A stretch of DNA of 5,268 bases from Nitrospirota bacterium. GTDB taxonomy: Bacteria; Nitrospirota; Thermodesulfovibrionia; Thermodesulfovibrionales; JdFR-86. The stretch is taken from the NCBI GenBank assembly GCA_030667205.1, contig DAOUWH010000130.1:1-5268 (forward strand), written 5' to 3'. Both the position numbers and the translations under genes were made by a program. Below, in pieces: positions 1 to 5,268 of this stretch. Every line of letters starts with the position of its first letter. Position 1 is the first letter of the stretch. The notes beneath the pieces were generated by a model, which worked only from the letters and a program-made list of their open reading frames with translations, was not told the DNA's origin and did no database searches.

Positions 1-1
1 A

Positions 2-121
2 GAACTCCTTCTGGAAGCGGTAAAAAAGGAGGGCATCAAGTCTTACTCGGGCATTTATCCGATAGACAAAAAACTTGAGGAATGGCTTAAGGAGAAGCTC
101 GGCTTTACTTCCCGGGTTTAG
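2..121 (+). CDS. 3' end of an unrecognised protein-coding gene (39 codons visible)
   Basis: The frame beginning at base 2 is open from the window edge to a TAG at 119-121. It encodes a charged, probably helical tail (ELLLEAVKKEGIKSYSGIYP, then a Lys/Glu-rich stretch ending LGFTSRV). The regular Lys/Glu/Leu pattern and codon use resembling the neighbouring genes support real coding. The start lies outside the window. I do not recognise the family from this short tail, so no function is given. Its last 17 bases overlap the 3' end of the convergent cysteine-cluster gene, so any terminator must lie inside the opposing gene or be absent. Confidence 0.6.
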   Translation, partial: ELLLEAVKKEGIKSYSGIYPIDKKLEEWLKEKLGFTSRV

Positions 122-914
122 GGTTCTCCGGCAGCACGCCCTTCTTGAGCTTCAGGCTCTCTTCCATCATCATCAGGAACTTGATGTAGCGGAACGCGAA
201 CTTCATAAGCGCCGCATCGTCTTCCTTCATCTTCGCTATTTCTTCGTCCGATACGTCGAAGACGTCGAGGAATTTGCTTTCGAAAATGTAGCGCCTGAAC
301 CTGTCGAGGTCGTAGCTTGCCATGAAGAACTGGGTCTGCTTCTTCTGGTCGAGCCCAGGCTTGCCGGGGAGGTTCCGCCTCATGAGGACTTCCATCCATC
401 CACGGTTCATCTCGTCGTAACCCGCGGAGTCCTGGTCCTCGCGCCAGGACTGCACCGTCCACTCGGTGTCCTCCTCGTAGCCAAGGCAGTGTTTTTCCCG
501 GGTGAAGAAGTAGAACTCCTCGTACACTATCTCCATCTCCTCGCCCTCGCGCTTCTTTACCGTGCCCTGCCCTATCGGGTAGTACCTGCAGCTCACGGGT
601 CGGTCGGTGTAGACCGAGCAGCCCTCCTCGGGCCCGAGGAGGAACGGGCAGGTGCGCTCCTCGTTATCGCCCATCTTGAGGTACGCGTAGGGGTGCGAGG
701 ACTTATCGTCGACGCGCATCATCGTGTACTCGTCGAGGAACTCGCTTGAGGAGATGCCCAGCCTATTCTTAAGCCTGAGCACATCATAAGGGGTGAGCAT
801 TATATCTATGTTGCTGCAGCACTTTGTGAAGCACTTCACGCCCTTGTGGCAGCGGAATTTGAATTTTGTTTCGGGGTTGAGAGCGGTGGTCTCGACGACT
901 TTCATATTAAACAT
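105..914 (-). CDS. YkgJ-family cysteine-cluster protein (CxxCxxCC-type, putative metal binding)
   Basis: This gene encodes 269 residues, apparently cytoplasmic, with no signal peptide or membrane span. The N-terminal part carries the family signature: C22, C28, C32 and C33 in FRCHKGVKCFTKCC, followed by LTPYDVLRLKNRLGIS. A second cluster follows at C89 (CPFL), C99 (GCSVY) and C109 (RPVSCRYYPIG). Together these are the cysteine pattern of the Pfam YkgJ/CxxCxxCC family, thought to chelate zinc or an iron-sulfur cluster; the biochemical role of most members is unknown. The C-terminal half (about 130-269) is rich in aromatic and charged residues, ends KKGVLPENPKPGK, and has no motif I recognise. 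The start at 914 is chosen because AAGGTG sits 5 nt upstream. An ATG at 905 would be 14 nt from it, and the longer open frame back to 1112 runs through a noncoding repeat. The gene is monocistronic as far as visible and converges on the partial gene to its left. The family call is firm; the function is open. Confidence 0.9.
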   Translation of the reverse strand: MFNMKVVETTALNPETKFKFRCHKGVKCFTKCCSNIDIMLTPYDVLRLKNRLGISSSEFLDEYTMMRVDDKSSHPYAYLKMGDNEERTCPFLLGPEEGCSVYTDRPVSCRYYPIGQGTVKKREGEEMEIVYEEFYFFTREKHCLGYEEDTEWTVQSWREDQDSAGYDEMNRGWMEVLMRRNLPGKPGLDQKKQTQFFMASYDLDRFRRYIFESKFLDVFDVSDEEIAKMKEDDAALMKFAFRYIKFLMMMEESLKLKKGVLPENPKPGK

Positions 915-919
915 AACAG

Positions 920-925
920 CACCTT
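920..925 (-). promoter_or_regulatory. Shine-Dalgarno site of the cysteine-cluster gene
   Basis: On the minus strand AAGGTG lies 5 nt before the ATG at 914-912. This spacing favours that ATG over the in-frame ATG at 905-903 and over upstream starts inside the repeat region. Confidence 0.6.
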
Positions 926-945
926 CTTGGAATCTGGGATTAGGT

Positions 946-954
946 ATTTTAACA
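946..954 (-). promoter_or_regulatory. Candidate extended -10 promoter element for the cysteine-cluster gene
   Basis: Read on the minus strand this is TGTTAAAAT, a TGn extension joined to a TAAAAT hexamer (five of six matches to TATAAT). It lies about 32 bases before the start codon, which would give a short leader holding only the ribosome site. The hexamer 17 bases upstream (GGAATT) does not resemble TTGACA, so the call rests on the extended -10 alone. It is an inference from sequence. Confidence 0.35.
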
Positions 955-968
955 CAAGGCCCGGCGGG

Positions 969-987
969 AATTCCTTTTAGTGGAATT
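969..987. repeat. Short inverted repeat at the -35 position of the cysteine-cluster promoter
   Basis: The arms AATTCC (969-974) and GGAATT (982-987) are perfect reverse complements separated by 7 bases. The pair covers the place where a -35 box or an operator for the candidate promoter at 946-954 would sit, so a regulator-binding role is possible. Six-base arms are short enough to arise by chance. Confidence 0.3.
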
Positions 988-1044
988 TGCCGAATCGACC
1001 AGCCCGAAAAGTGCCTGTTTACTGTCATTGCGAGGCATCCTGTC

Positions 1045-1073
1045 CGCCTCGGTCGCCCCAGGCGACTGAGGCG
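1045..1073. repeat. Strong GC-rich hairpin inside the repeat element
   Basis: The arms are CGCCTCGGTCGCC (1045-1057) and GGCGACTGAGGCG (1061-1073), 13 base pairs with a single mismatch around a 3-base centre. No T-run follows on either strand, so it does not look like an intrinsic terminator. It is best read as the core palindrome of the intergenic repeat. Confidence 0.75.
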
Positions 1074-1083
1074 AAAGCTTGTC

Positions 1084-1110
1084 GAAGGGTTGAAGTCGAA
1101 GCGACCCTTC
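1084..1110. repeat. Second inverted repeat inside the repeat element
   Basis: GAAGGGT (1084-1090) and ACCCTTC (1104-1110) are perfect reverse complements with 13 bases between them. The loop contains a second GTCGAAG copy. It sits just after the stronger hairpin, consistent with one compound palindromic element. Confidence 0.55.
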
Positions 1111-1191
1111 ACTGGTCATGAGACCCTATTCGGGAGTCAACTCGACAATCTCGCCGTTCCCCTTGAACCCTGTTTCTTATATTGACCCGCC

Positions 1192-1205
1192 GCACGGAAC
1201 CGTGC
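1192..1205. repeat. Perfect 14-base palindrome upstream of the ATPase
   Basis: GCACGG (1192-1197) and CCGTGC (1200-1205) flank AA, so the arms pair perfectly. It lies about 35 bases upstream of the candidate ATPase -35 box and outside the repeat element. It could be a regulator operator or a small hairpin. There is no T-tract immediately after it on either strand, so a terminator is unlikely. Its function is unknown. Confidence 0.4.
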
Positions 1206-1239
1206 TTCCTTCAAGTCGAAATTTCCAGACAAAATCTGC

Positions 1240-1268
1240 TTCCTGAAATCCGAATTCAGTGATATGAT
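1240..1268 (+). promoter_or_regulatory. Candidate sigma-70 promoter of the P-type ATPase
   Basis: TATGAT at 1263-1268 matches the -10 consensus at five of six positions and is preceded by TGA, forming a TGn extended -10. A weak -35 (TTCCTG, 1240-1245) lies exactly 17 bases upstream. Transcription would begin near 1275, giving a leader of about 45 nt. A small inverted repeat (CTGAA 1243-1247, TTCAG 1255-1259) overlaps the spacer and could be an operator. Confidence 0.4.
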
Positions 1269-1308
1269 GTAGGCGTGCAAAGCGCCAACTGCAGTACTGA
1301 CATTCCTT

Positions 1309-1313
1309 AGGGA
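1309..1313 (+). promoter_or_regulatory. Shine-Dalgarno site of the P-type ATPase
   Basis: AGGGA stands 7 nt before the ATG at 1321. It is a partial match to AGGAGG, at good spacing, and supports that start. The N-terminal sequence after it aligns with the usual beginning of P2-type ATPases. Confidence 0.5.
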
Positions 1314-1320
1314 TATTACA

Positions 1321-3993
1321 ATGAATTGGTATCAGCTTAATTCAAAAGACATACTCCATAAGCTAAAGACTTCGGAAGAAGGGTTGAGCTATGAGGAAGT
1401 CAAGGCCCGTCTTGTACAATACGGCCCGAACAAGCTTGCCGAGGAAGCGAAGATAAACAAGCTCAAGATACTCTTTCATCAATTCACAAGTCCCCTTATA
1501 TACATCCTTCTGATAGCTGCCATCGTTACCTTTGTTCTCCATGAATACATAGACACCGGGGTAATTATGGCTGTTGTTGTCCTCAACGCGATTATCGGGT
1601 ATATCCAGGAGTTCAAGGCAGAGGAAAGTGTACGGGCGCTTAAGGAGATGGTGGTTCCCGGAGCAAGGGTTATCAGGAATGGCTTGGAGAAAGAGATCAA
1701 CAGCCTGGAACTCGTCCCAGGAGATATTGTCCTGCTTGCCTCTGGCTCTAAAGTGCCTGCCGACCTGAGGCTGTTCAGCACGATTGAACTAAAGGTCGAA
1801 GAGGCTATGCTCACAGGAGAATCCATCCCTGCTGAAAAGACAATAGCCGCTATCAAGGAAGACCATTTGACTCCCGGAGACCAGAGGAACATGGCTTTTA
1901 TGGCTACGGTTGTCGTAAGTGGAAGGGCGCATGGGATTGTTGTCGAGACAGGCCAGAGAACCGTCCTCGGGCAGATAGCAAAGGAAGTCAGGGAAGTCTC
2001 GGCATTCAAGACCCCTCTGCAGGACAAGCTTGAAAGGTTTGCCAAGTTAGTAGGGCTTGTTGTCATAGGGGTTTCCGCCCTTGTGTTTGGTGCAGGCGTT
2101 ATACTCGGGGCAAAGGCATCGGATATGTTTATGACCGCCGTTGCCATGGCTGTCTCGGCCATACCCGAAGGCTTGCCCATCGCGGTAACTGTAACAATGG
2201 CGATTGGGGTAACAAGGATGGCACGGCGCAACGCTATTATCAGAAAGCTGCACGCAGTGGAAACCCTTGGGAGCACTACTGTCATAGGTTCCGACAAAAC
2301 AGGCACCCTGACCAGGAATGAGATGACCGTCAGGGTTATTTTTGATGGAGATAAAACATATGAGGTTACAGGGATTGGATATGAACCGGAAGGGATGATT
2401 TTCCATGAACAGGCTTTGGTTAATGCGGGGGAGCTGATAAATCTCCGGCGAGTTCTCAGGATCGGACTTCTTTGCAATGAGTCTACGGTATACGAAAAGA
2501 ATAACCTCTACAGGGTCGATGGCGACCCTACGGAGGGAGCGCTTATTGTTTCCGCTTGCAAGGCAGGGCTCAAGTACGAAGATGAAAGAAATCATTATCC
2601 CCAGCTCGCAATGCTGCCCTTCGAGTCCGCCCTGGGATATATGGCAACCCTCCATAAAGACAGGGACACGAATGTTATCTTCGTCAAGGGTGCGCCTGAG
2701 CGGTTGCTGGATATGTGCGCTAAAGGGACATCTGGAGAGGGTCTGGATACGGATGGGATATTACAGGTCGCGGATACCTTTGCAAGGGCCGGGCTCAGGG
2801 TGCTTGCCATGGCCTACAAGGAAGCGCCGGCAGATATGGAGGATCTTACCCATCATGATATTGAGTCGGATCTTGTCTTTGCGGGTTTTCAGGGCATGTT
2901 GGACCCTCCAAGGCCGGAGGCCATCGATGCCATCAAGGGCTGCAAGGACTCCGGCATCAGGATTGTGATGATTACCGGAGACCACGGCACCACGGCTTTT
3001 GCCATAGCCCGGATGCTCGGCATAACAGACGAAGGGTCCCGAGTGTTAACAGGCAGAGAGATAGAGGCCATGACCGATGGCGCCCTGTTCAAGCTGGTCG
3101 AGGATGTTTCTGTATTTGCAAGGGTCGCACCCCACCATAAACTGCGGATAGTCCAGCAACTTACAAAACACGGAGAGGTAGTGGCGGTAACCGGTGACGG
3201 GGTGAATGATGCTCCGGCCCTGAAGGCGGCACATATAGGCATAGCCATGGGCAAGGGAGGCACTGATGTGGCAAAGGAGGCCTCAGACATGGTGCTTGCG
3301 GATGATAACTTTGCGAGCATCTTTGCCGCGGTTGAGGAAGGGAGGGTCGTATATGGAAATATAAGGAAGGTTACGCTCTTCATTGTATCATGTGGTTTTG
3401 GTGAACTAATCGCCATACTGGCAACCATCTTAATGGGAATACCCTTGCCTTATATTCCCGCCCAAATTCTCTGGTTAAATCTTGTTACAAACGGGCTGCA
3501 GGATATTGCCCTTGCTTTTGAGCCAGCCGAAGAGGGGACCTTAAAAACCCCTCCGAAGAAGCCAAAGGAGGGCATCCTTTCAAGCCTTATGATCCAGAGG
3601 ACGGTTCTAATGGGAATCGTCCTGGCCGCTGGAACACTGTTTGTGTTCATAACAGACCTCCATGCGGGAGTGCCTCTTGAGAGGGCACGCACAGCGGCTC
3701 TGACAACAATGGTCTTTTTCCAGTTCTATCAGGCACTCAATTGCCGCTCGGAAACAAAGTCTATTTTCAGCATGAGATTTATGAGCAACCCCTTCCTCCT
3801 TTATGCCATGATAGCCGCATTTTTCGCTCAGATGGCGGTCTTGTATGTACCGGCATTTCAGTGGATTTTCAGGACAGTGCCCCTTTCGATGACTGAATGG
3901 CTGGAAATCGGATTGGTAACTGTGACAATCGTAATAGCTGTTGAGTTTGATAAATGGATACGAAGAAGAAAGAGGGCAACTCTATTTTCATGA
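1321..3993 (+). CDS. P2-type cation-transporting ATPase (calcium-ATPase-like, ion uncertain)
   Basis: The product is a complete 890-residue membrane pump that would use ATP, through an aspartyl-phosphate intermediate, to move cations across the inner membrane. Order: cation-ATPase N-terminal domain (about 1-55); TM1-TM2 (about 58-96); actuator domain with TGES 165-168; TM3-TM4 with PEGLP 282-286; phosphorylation motif DKTGT with D325; nucleotide domain with KGAPE 456-460; DPPRPE 528-533; TGD 552-554; hinge GDGVND 625-630; then about six C-terminal helices (TM5 near 685-706 to TM10 near 861-880). The length is usual for the P2/SERCA-like family. By alignment from memory, SERCA E309, E771, N796 and T799 are kept (E283, E695, N720, T723), but N768, D800 and E908 become G692, N724 and Q801. 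Calcium specificity is therefore doubtful. No transporter partner or regulator gene is adjacent. The gene has lower, more variable GC than its neighbours, suggesting a separate origin. The family is certain; the transported ion is not. Confidence 0.97.
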   Translation: MNWYQLNSKDILHKLKTSEEGLSYEEVKARLVQYGPNKLAEEAKINKLKILFHQFTSPLIYILLIAAIVTFVLHEYIDTGVIMAVVVLNAIIGYIQEFKAEESVRALKEMVVPGARVIRNGLEKEINSLELVPGDIVLLASGSKVPADLRLFSTIELKVEEAMLTGESIPAEKTIAAIKEDHLTPGDQRNMAFMATVVVSGRAHGIVVETGQRTVLGQIAKEVREVSAFKTPLQDKLERFAKLVGLVVIGVSALVFGAGVILGAKASDMFMTAVAMAVSAIPEGLPIAVTVTMAIGVTRMARRNAIIRKLHAVETLGSTTVIGSDKTGTLTRNEMTVRVIFDGDKTYEVTGIGYEPEGMIFHEQALVNAGELINLRRVLRIGLLCNESTVYEKNNLYRVDGDPTEGALIVSACKAGLKYEDERNHYPQLAMLPFESALGYMATLHKDRDTNVIFVKGAPERLLDMCAKGTSGEGLDTDGILQVADTFARAGLRVLAMAYKEAPADMEDLTHHDIESDLVFAGFQGMLDPPRPEAIDAIKGCKDSGIRIVMITGDHGTTAFAIARMLGITDEGSRVLTGREIEAMTDGALFKLVEDVSVFARVAPHHKLRIVQQLTKHGEVVAVTGDGVNDAPALKAAHIGIAMGKGGTDVAKEASDMVLADDNFASIFAAVEEGRVVYGNIRKVTLFIVSCGFGELIAILATILMGIPLPYIPAQILWLNLVTNGLQDIALAFEPAEEGTLKTPPKKPKEGILSSLMIQRTVLMGIVLAAGTLFVFITDLHAGVPLERARTAALTTMVFFQFYQALNCRSETKSIFSMRFMSNPFLLYAMIAAFFAQMAVLYVPAFQWIFRTVPLSMTEWLEIGLVTVTIVIAVEFDKWIRRRKRATLFS

Positions 3994-4067
3994 AAATCTT
4001 TATGAGAGGCAGTTTCAACTTACTATCACTGCTGACTTGCAGGCCTGGCCCTCAAAAATCCCCCCCT
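3994..4067. other. Convergent gap after the ATPase, no clear terminator
   Basis: The 74 bases between the ATPase stop and the LarC-like remnant contain a perfect CAGGCCTG palindrome (4040-4047), a weak GCAGT/ACTGC pair (4009-4013, 4028-4032) and a run of seven C (4060-4066). No stem followed by a T-run is visible on either strand, so I do not call an intrinsic terminator. Confidence 0.5.
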
Positions 4068-4205
4068 TTAAAGCTTTCTCATTACTTCCCTGAGGACCTC
4101 CGCCACGGGCACCCCGTGCTTCTTCGCGGCCCGTTTGAGGTCTTCGTACTCGGGGTTCGATTTAACGGCGCCGCCAACTATGATGTCAGCGGAGGTGGCC
4201 CCTTT
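4068..4205 (-). pseudogene. Remnant of the LarC (nickel-insertion protein) C-terminus
   Basis: On the minus strand, immediately after the TAA of the transglutaminase-like gene and in the same frame, 45 sense codons run to another TAA (4070-4068). The peptide includes ADIIVGGAVKS, then NPEYEDLKRAAKKHGVP, then VAEVLREVMRKL. The PEYED...A...GVP...EV pattern is what I know from the extreme C-terminus of LarC/DUF111, which inserts nickel into the pincer cofactor of lactate racemase; that match is from memory. No ATG, GTG or TTG start or ribosome site precedes it in frame, and full LarC is roughly 400 residues, so this is probably a leftover tail rather than a gene. The alternative is a readthrough extension of the upstream protein. 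Codon use (many GAG, AAG, GTC, CTC) resembles the flanking minus-strand gene, so it has not visibly decayed. Confidence 0.55.
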
Positions 4206-5201
4206 TTAAAGCTCCTTGAACCTGATTGAGTAACTGAAGCCCTTCGGGTCTATGTAATCCAGTGCCCTGCCGCCGACCTCCGCGTAAGGATACATGAAAT
4301 AGTTTATAGGCCCTCCTTCCTGCTCCGGAGAGAGCACCATGTCCCTGCCCTCGCGCACAAGGACTATCCTGTATTCGTCCACAGCGCCGAAGTAGTAGTC
4401 GATATAAGGCTTTGCTTCCTTGAGGTCGAGGTCCTCTTTGAGCATTATCTTTCTCACGTCGGCGGGGTTGACCTGTACCCAGCCCGTGCCGGGCAGGTAG
4501 AACTCCGCCCAGCAGTTAAAACTGCCGGTGATGTCCTGCTCGGGTTTCTTCCCAAGCCTAAGGCCGAAGACGTCCCTTGCGGGCACGCCCGCGGCCCTCG
4601 CAAGGGCGACGAAAACCGTGCTTATGTCGGCGCACTTTCCGCCCCGCTTCGCAAGCGTCCGCTCCACGATGCCGAGGCCGCATCCCTTGATGCTCGGATC
4701 GCGGTAGGTGTTTTTCACTACCCAGTCGTAAACCGCACGCGCCCGGGCAAGGATGCCTTTCTTGCCCTTCACTATCTTCGCCGCCAGGGCCCCAACCTTA
4801 CCGTCGGTAGGGACGAGCCTCGTGGACTTCAGATATTCTTTTACCTCGTGGGGAACTGGCTCGCCCGTGTCCTTTAATACGGGGGTCTTGCGTTCCCTTG
4901 CCTTTGCCGTTAGGCTGAGGTTTAAAGTCCTTTTGGCTGTCTTTTCGGGCCACTCGGCATAGAGCATAAGGGTGCCAGTGCCGGGGGCGCTGTATATTCC
5001 CGAATATGAGTAGTCCCCTTCTATTTTTACGCCCTCTATTGTCTGGTACCTGTCGGAGACCGGATAGGGGATCCACAGTCTTGCCTTGCCGGGATGTGAG
5101 CTCATGTCCACGCTCATTGCTACCGTCCCCTGCCTCTCCTTTGCAAATGAAAACCCTGAAAAGGCAACCATGAATACCAACAAGATAATTATCCTCTTCA
5201 T
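4206..5201 (-). CDS. Secreted transglutaminase-like (papain-fold) domain protein with altered catalytic triad
   Basis: The gene encodes 331 residues. Residues 1-20 form a Sec signal peptide: MKR, a hydrophobic core, then FSFA before K21, so the mature protein is predicted to be periplasmic or extracellular. Residues about 21-150 are a beta-rich N-terminal region. The transglutaminase-like core follows: helix ARAVYDWVVKNTYRD, the nucleophile motif GGKCADIS with C190, ARAAGVPAR, and the second and third triad segments in FNCWAEFYLPGTGWVQVNPAD. Members I recall read HCRAEFYLPGYGWVPVDPAD there, so the catalytic His and Asp positions are N229 and N245 here. The protein may be inactive, or use D248 or another residue. 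The fold normally acts as a protease-like or crosslinking cysteine enzyme; no substrate can be inferred. The ATG at 5201 is chosen for its strong ribosome site and because the signal peptide begins there. The C-terminus FSYSIRFKEL looks natural for the family. High GC (43 of 60 bases at 4561-4620) contrasts with the ATPase. Confidence 0.88.
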   Translation of the reverse strand: MKRIIILLVFMVAFSGFSFAKERQGTVAMSVDMSSHPGKARLWIPYPVSDRYQTIEGVKIEGDYSYSGIYSAPGTGTLMLYAEWPEKTAKRTLNLSLTAKARERKTPVLKDTGEPVPHEVKEYLKSTRLVPTDGKVGALAAKIVKGKKGILARARAVYDWVVKNTYRDPSIKGCGLGIVERTLAKRGGKCADISTVFVALARAAGVPARDVFGLRLGKKPEQDITGSFNCWAEFYLPGTGWVQVNPADVRKIMLKEDLDLKEAKPYIDYYFGAVDEYRIVLVREGRDMVLSPEQEGGPINYFMYPYAEVGGRALDYIDPKGFSYSIRFKEL

Positions 5202-5207
5202 CACGCA

Positions 5208-5214
5208 CCTCCCC
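5208..5214 (-). promoter_or_regulatory. Strong Shine-Dalgarno site of the transglutaminase-like gene
   Basis: On the minus strand GGGGAGG stands 6 nt before the ATG at 5201-5199. It decides the start in favour of the signal peptide Met rather than the open-frame Met 19 codons upstream at 5258. Confidence 0.8.
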
Positions 5215-5268
5215 TTTAAATTTCTCAACTTTAAGAGGTTCTGCGCTATGAAGTCCAATAGTTAATCT
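5215..5268 (-). other. Leader of the transglutaminase-like gene, window edge
   Basis: These 54 bases are AT-richer than the gene. A possible -35 (TTGGAC, 5258-5253) and -10 (TAAAGT, 5233-5228) can be read on the minus strand, but they are 19 bases apart and poorly matched. The gene could equally be transcribed from beyond the window. Confidence 0.25.

Larger units (their letters stand above)
1024..1149. repeat. Probable REP/MITE-like intergenic repeat element with internal hairpins
   Basis: The element begins GTCATTGCGAG (1024-1034), a string I remember as the start of dispersed intergenic repeats in many bacterial genomes; I could not check this by search. Its end, CTCGACAAT (1141-1149), is the reverse complement of ATTGCGAG (1027-1034) apart from one inserted base, giving imperfect terminal inverted repeats. 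Inside are two hairpins (1045-1073 and 1084-1110) and a duplicated GTCGAAG (1081-1087 and 1095-1101). No transposase is encoded. Boundaries are inferred from the inverted ends; only one copy lies in the window, so repetition in the genome is untested. Confidence 0.5.
915..1320. other. 406-bp divergent intergenic region without a gene
   Basis: This stretch separates the minus-strand cysteine-cluster gene from the plus-strand ATPase. It holds the leader and promoter candidate of the former (to about 990), a hairpin-rich repeat element (about 1024-1149), a perfect 14-base palindrome (1192-1205), a promoter candidate for the ATPase (1240-1268) and its ribosome site. Open frames crossing it have no ribosome sites and no protein-like composition. 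I see no tRNA cloverleaf or obvious riboswitch in it. Confidence 0.7.

Noticed and set aside
75..749. Plus-strand open frame of 224 codons opposite the cysteine-cluster gene
   Set aside because: His/Leu/Val/Glu-rich low-information product, a shadow of a GC-rich gene whose own motifs are clear.
1045..1073. The strong hairpin as an intrinsic terminator
   Set aside because: No T-run follows it on either strand, and it stands upstream of both divergent genes rather than after a gene.
915..1112. A 66-codon N-terminal extension of the cysteine-cluster protein starting at 1112
   Set aside because: It translates the palindromic repeat element, has no ribosome site, and the ATG at 914 has AAGGTG at good spacing. 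Its composition is not protein-like.
1163..1183. TTGAAC and TATATT as an ATPase promoter
   Set aside because: The two boxes are only 9 bases apart, far short of the needed 16-18.
793..1185. Plus-strand open frame of 130 codons
   Set aside because: It runs antisense to the start of the cysteine-cluster gene and through the repeat element, with no convincing ribosome site or recognisable domain.
1479..2477. Long minus-strand open frame inside the ATPase (332 codons)
   Set aside because: It is antisense to an unmistakable P-type ATPase. Its Ser/Thr/Pro/Ile-rich composition is typical of a shadow frame.
3954..4229. Plus-strand open frame of 91 codons after the ATPase
   Set aside because: It begins inside the ATPase and runs antisense to the LarC-like remnant, with no ribosome site and no domain.
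5202..5258. 19-codon N-terminal extension of the transglutaminase-like protein
   Set aside because: The strong GGGGAGG site and the signal peptide both point to the Met at 5201; the extension would bury the signal peptide.

Overview
The window reads as ordinary bacterial chromosome, probably from a Gram-negative. One product has a clean Sec signal peptide, genes are tightly packed with good Shine-Dalgarno sites, and hand-counted GC ranges from about one third to over 70%. The GTCATTGCGAG-type intergenic repeat and the protein mix remind me of Deltaproteobacteria- or Nitrospirota-like metagenomic genomes. That placement is an impression; no marker gene is present to fix it.

Layout, left to right. 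(1) The last 39 codons of an unrecognised plus-strand gene end at 121. (2) A minus-strand YkgJ-family cysteine-cluster gene (105-914) converges on it, and the two 3' ends overlap by 17 bp. (3) A 406-bp intergenic stretch (915-1320) carries divergent promoter candidates, a hairpin-rich repeat element (about 1024-1149) and a short perfect palindrome. (4) A complete plus-strand P2-type cation-transporting ATPase of 890 residues occupies 1321-3993. (5) A 74-bp convergent gap is followed by a 45-codon remnant (4068-4205, minus) that looks like the C-terminus of LarC. It lies directly behind, and in frame with, the stop codon of the next gene. (6) A minus-strand secreted transglutaminase-fold protein of 331 residues (4206-5201) comes next, then 67 bp of its leader.

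The three complete genes do not form an evident pathway or operon: they alternate in strand and have unrelated functions. The ATPase has noticeably lower and more variable GC than its neighbours, which suggests a separate history. I see no CRISPR array, phage gene, transposase or RNA gene, and no convincing undescribed multi-gene system. The most useful leads are at residue level. The ATPase keeps all its catalytic motifs but lacks several acidic or polar ligands of the SERCA calcium sites. The transglutaminase-fold protein keeps the nucleophile Cys but has Asn where the family has the catalytic His and Asp. The in-frame LarC-like tail after a stop codon is a third point worth checking.
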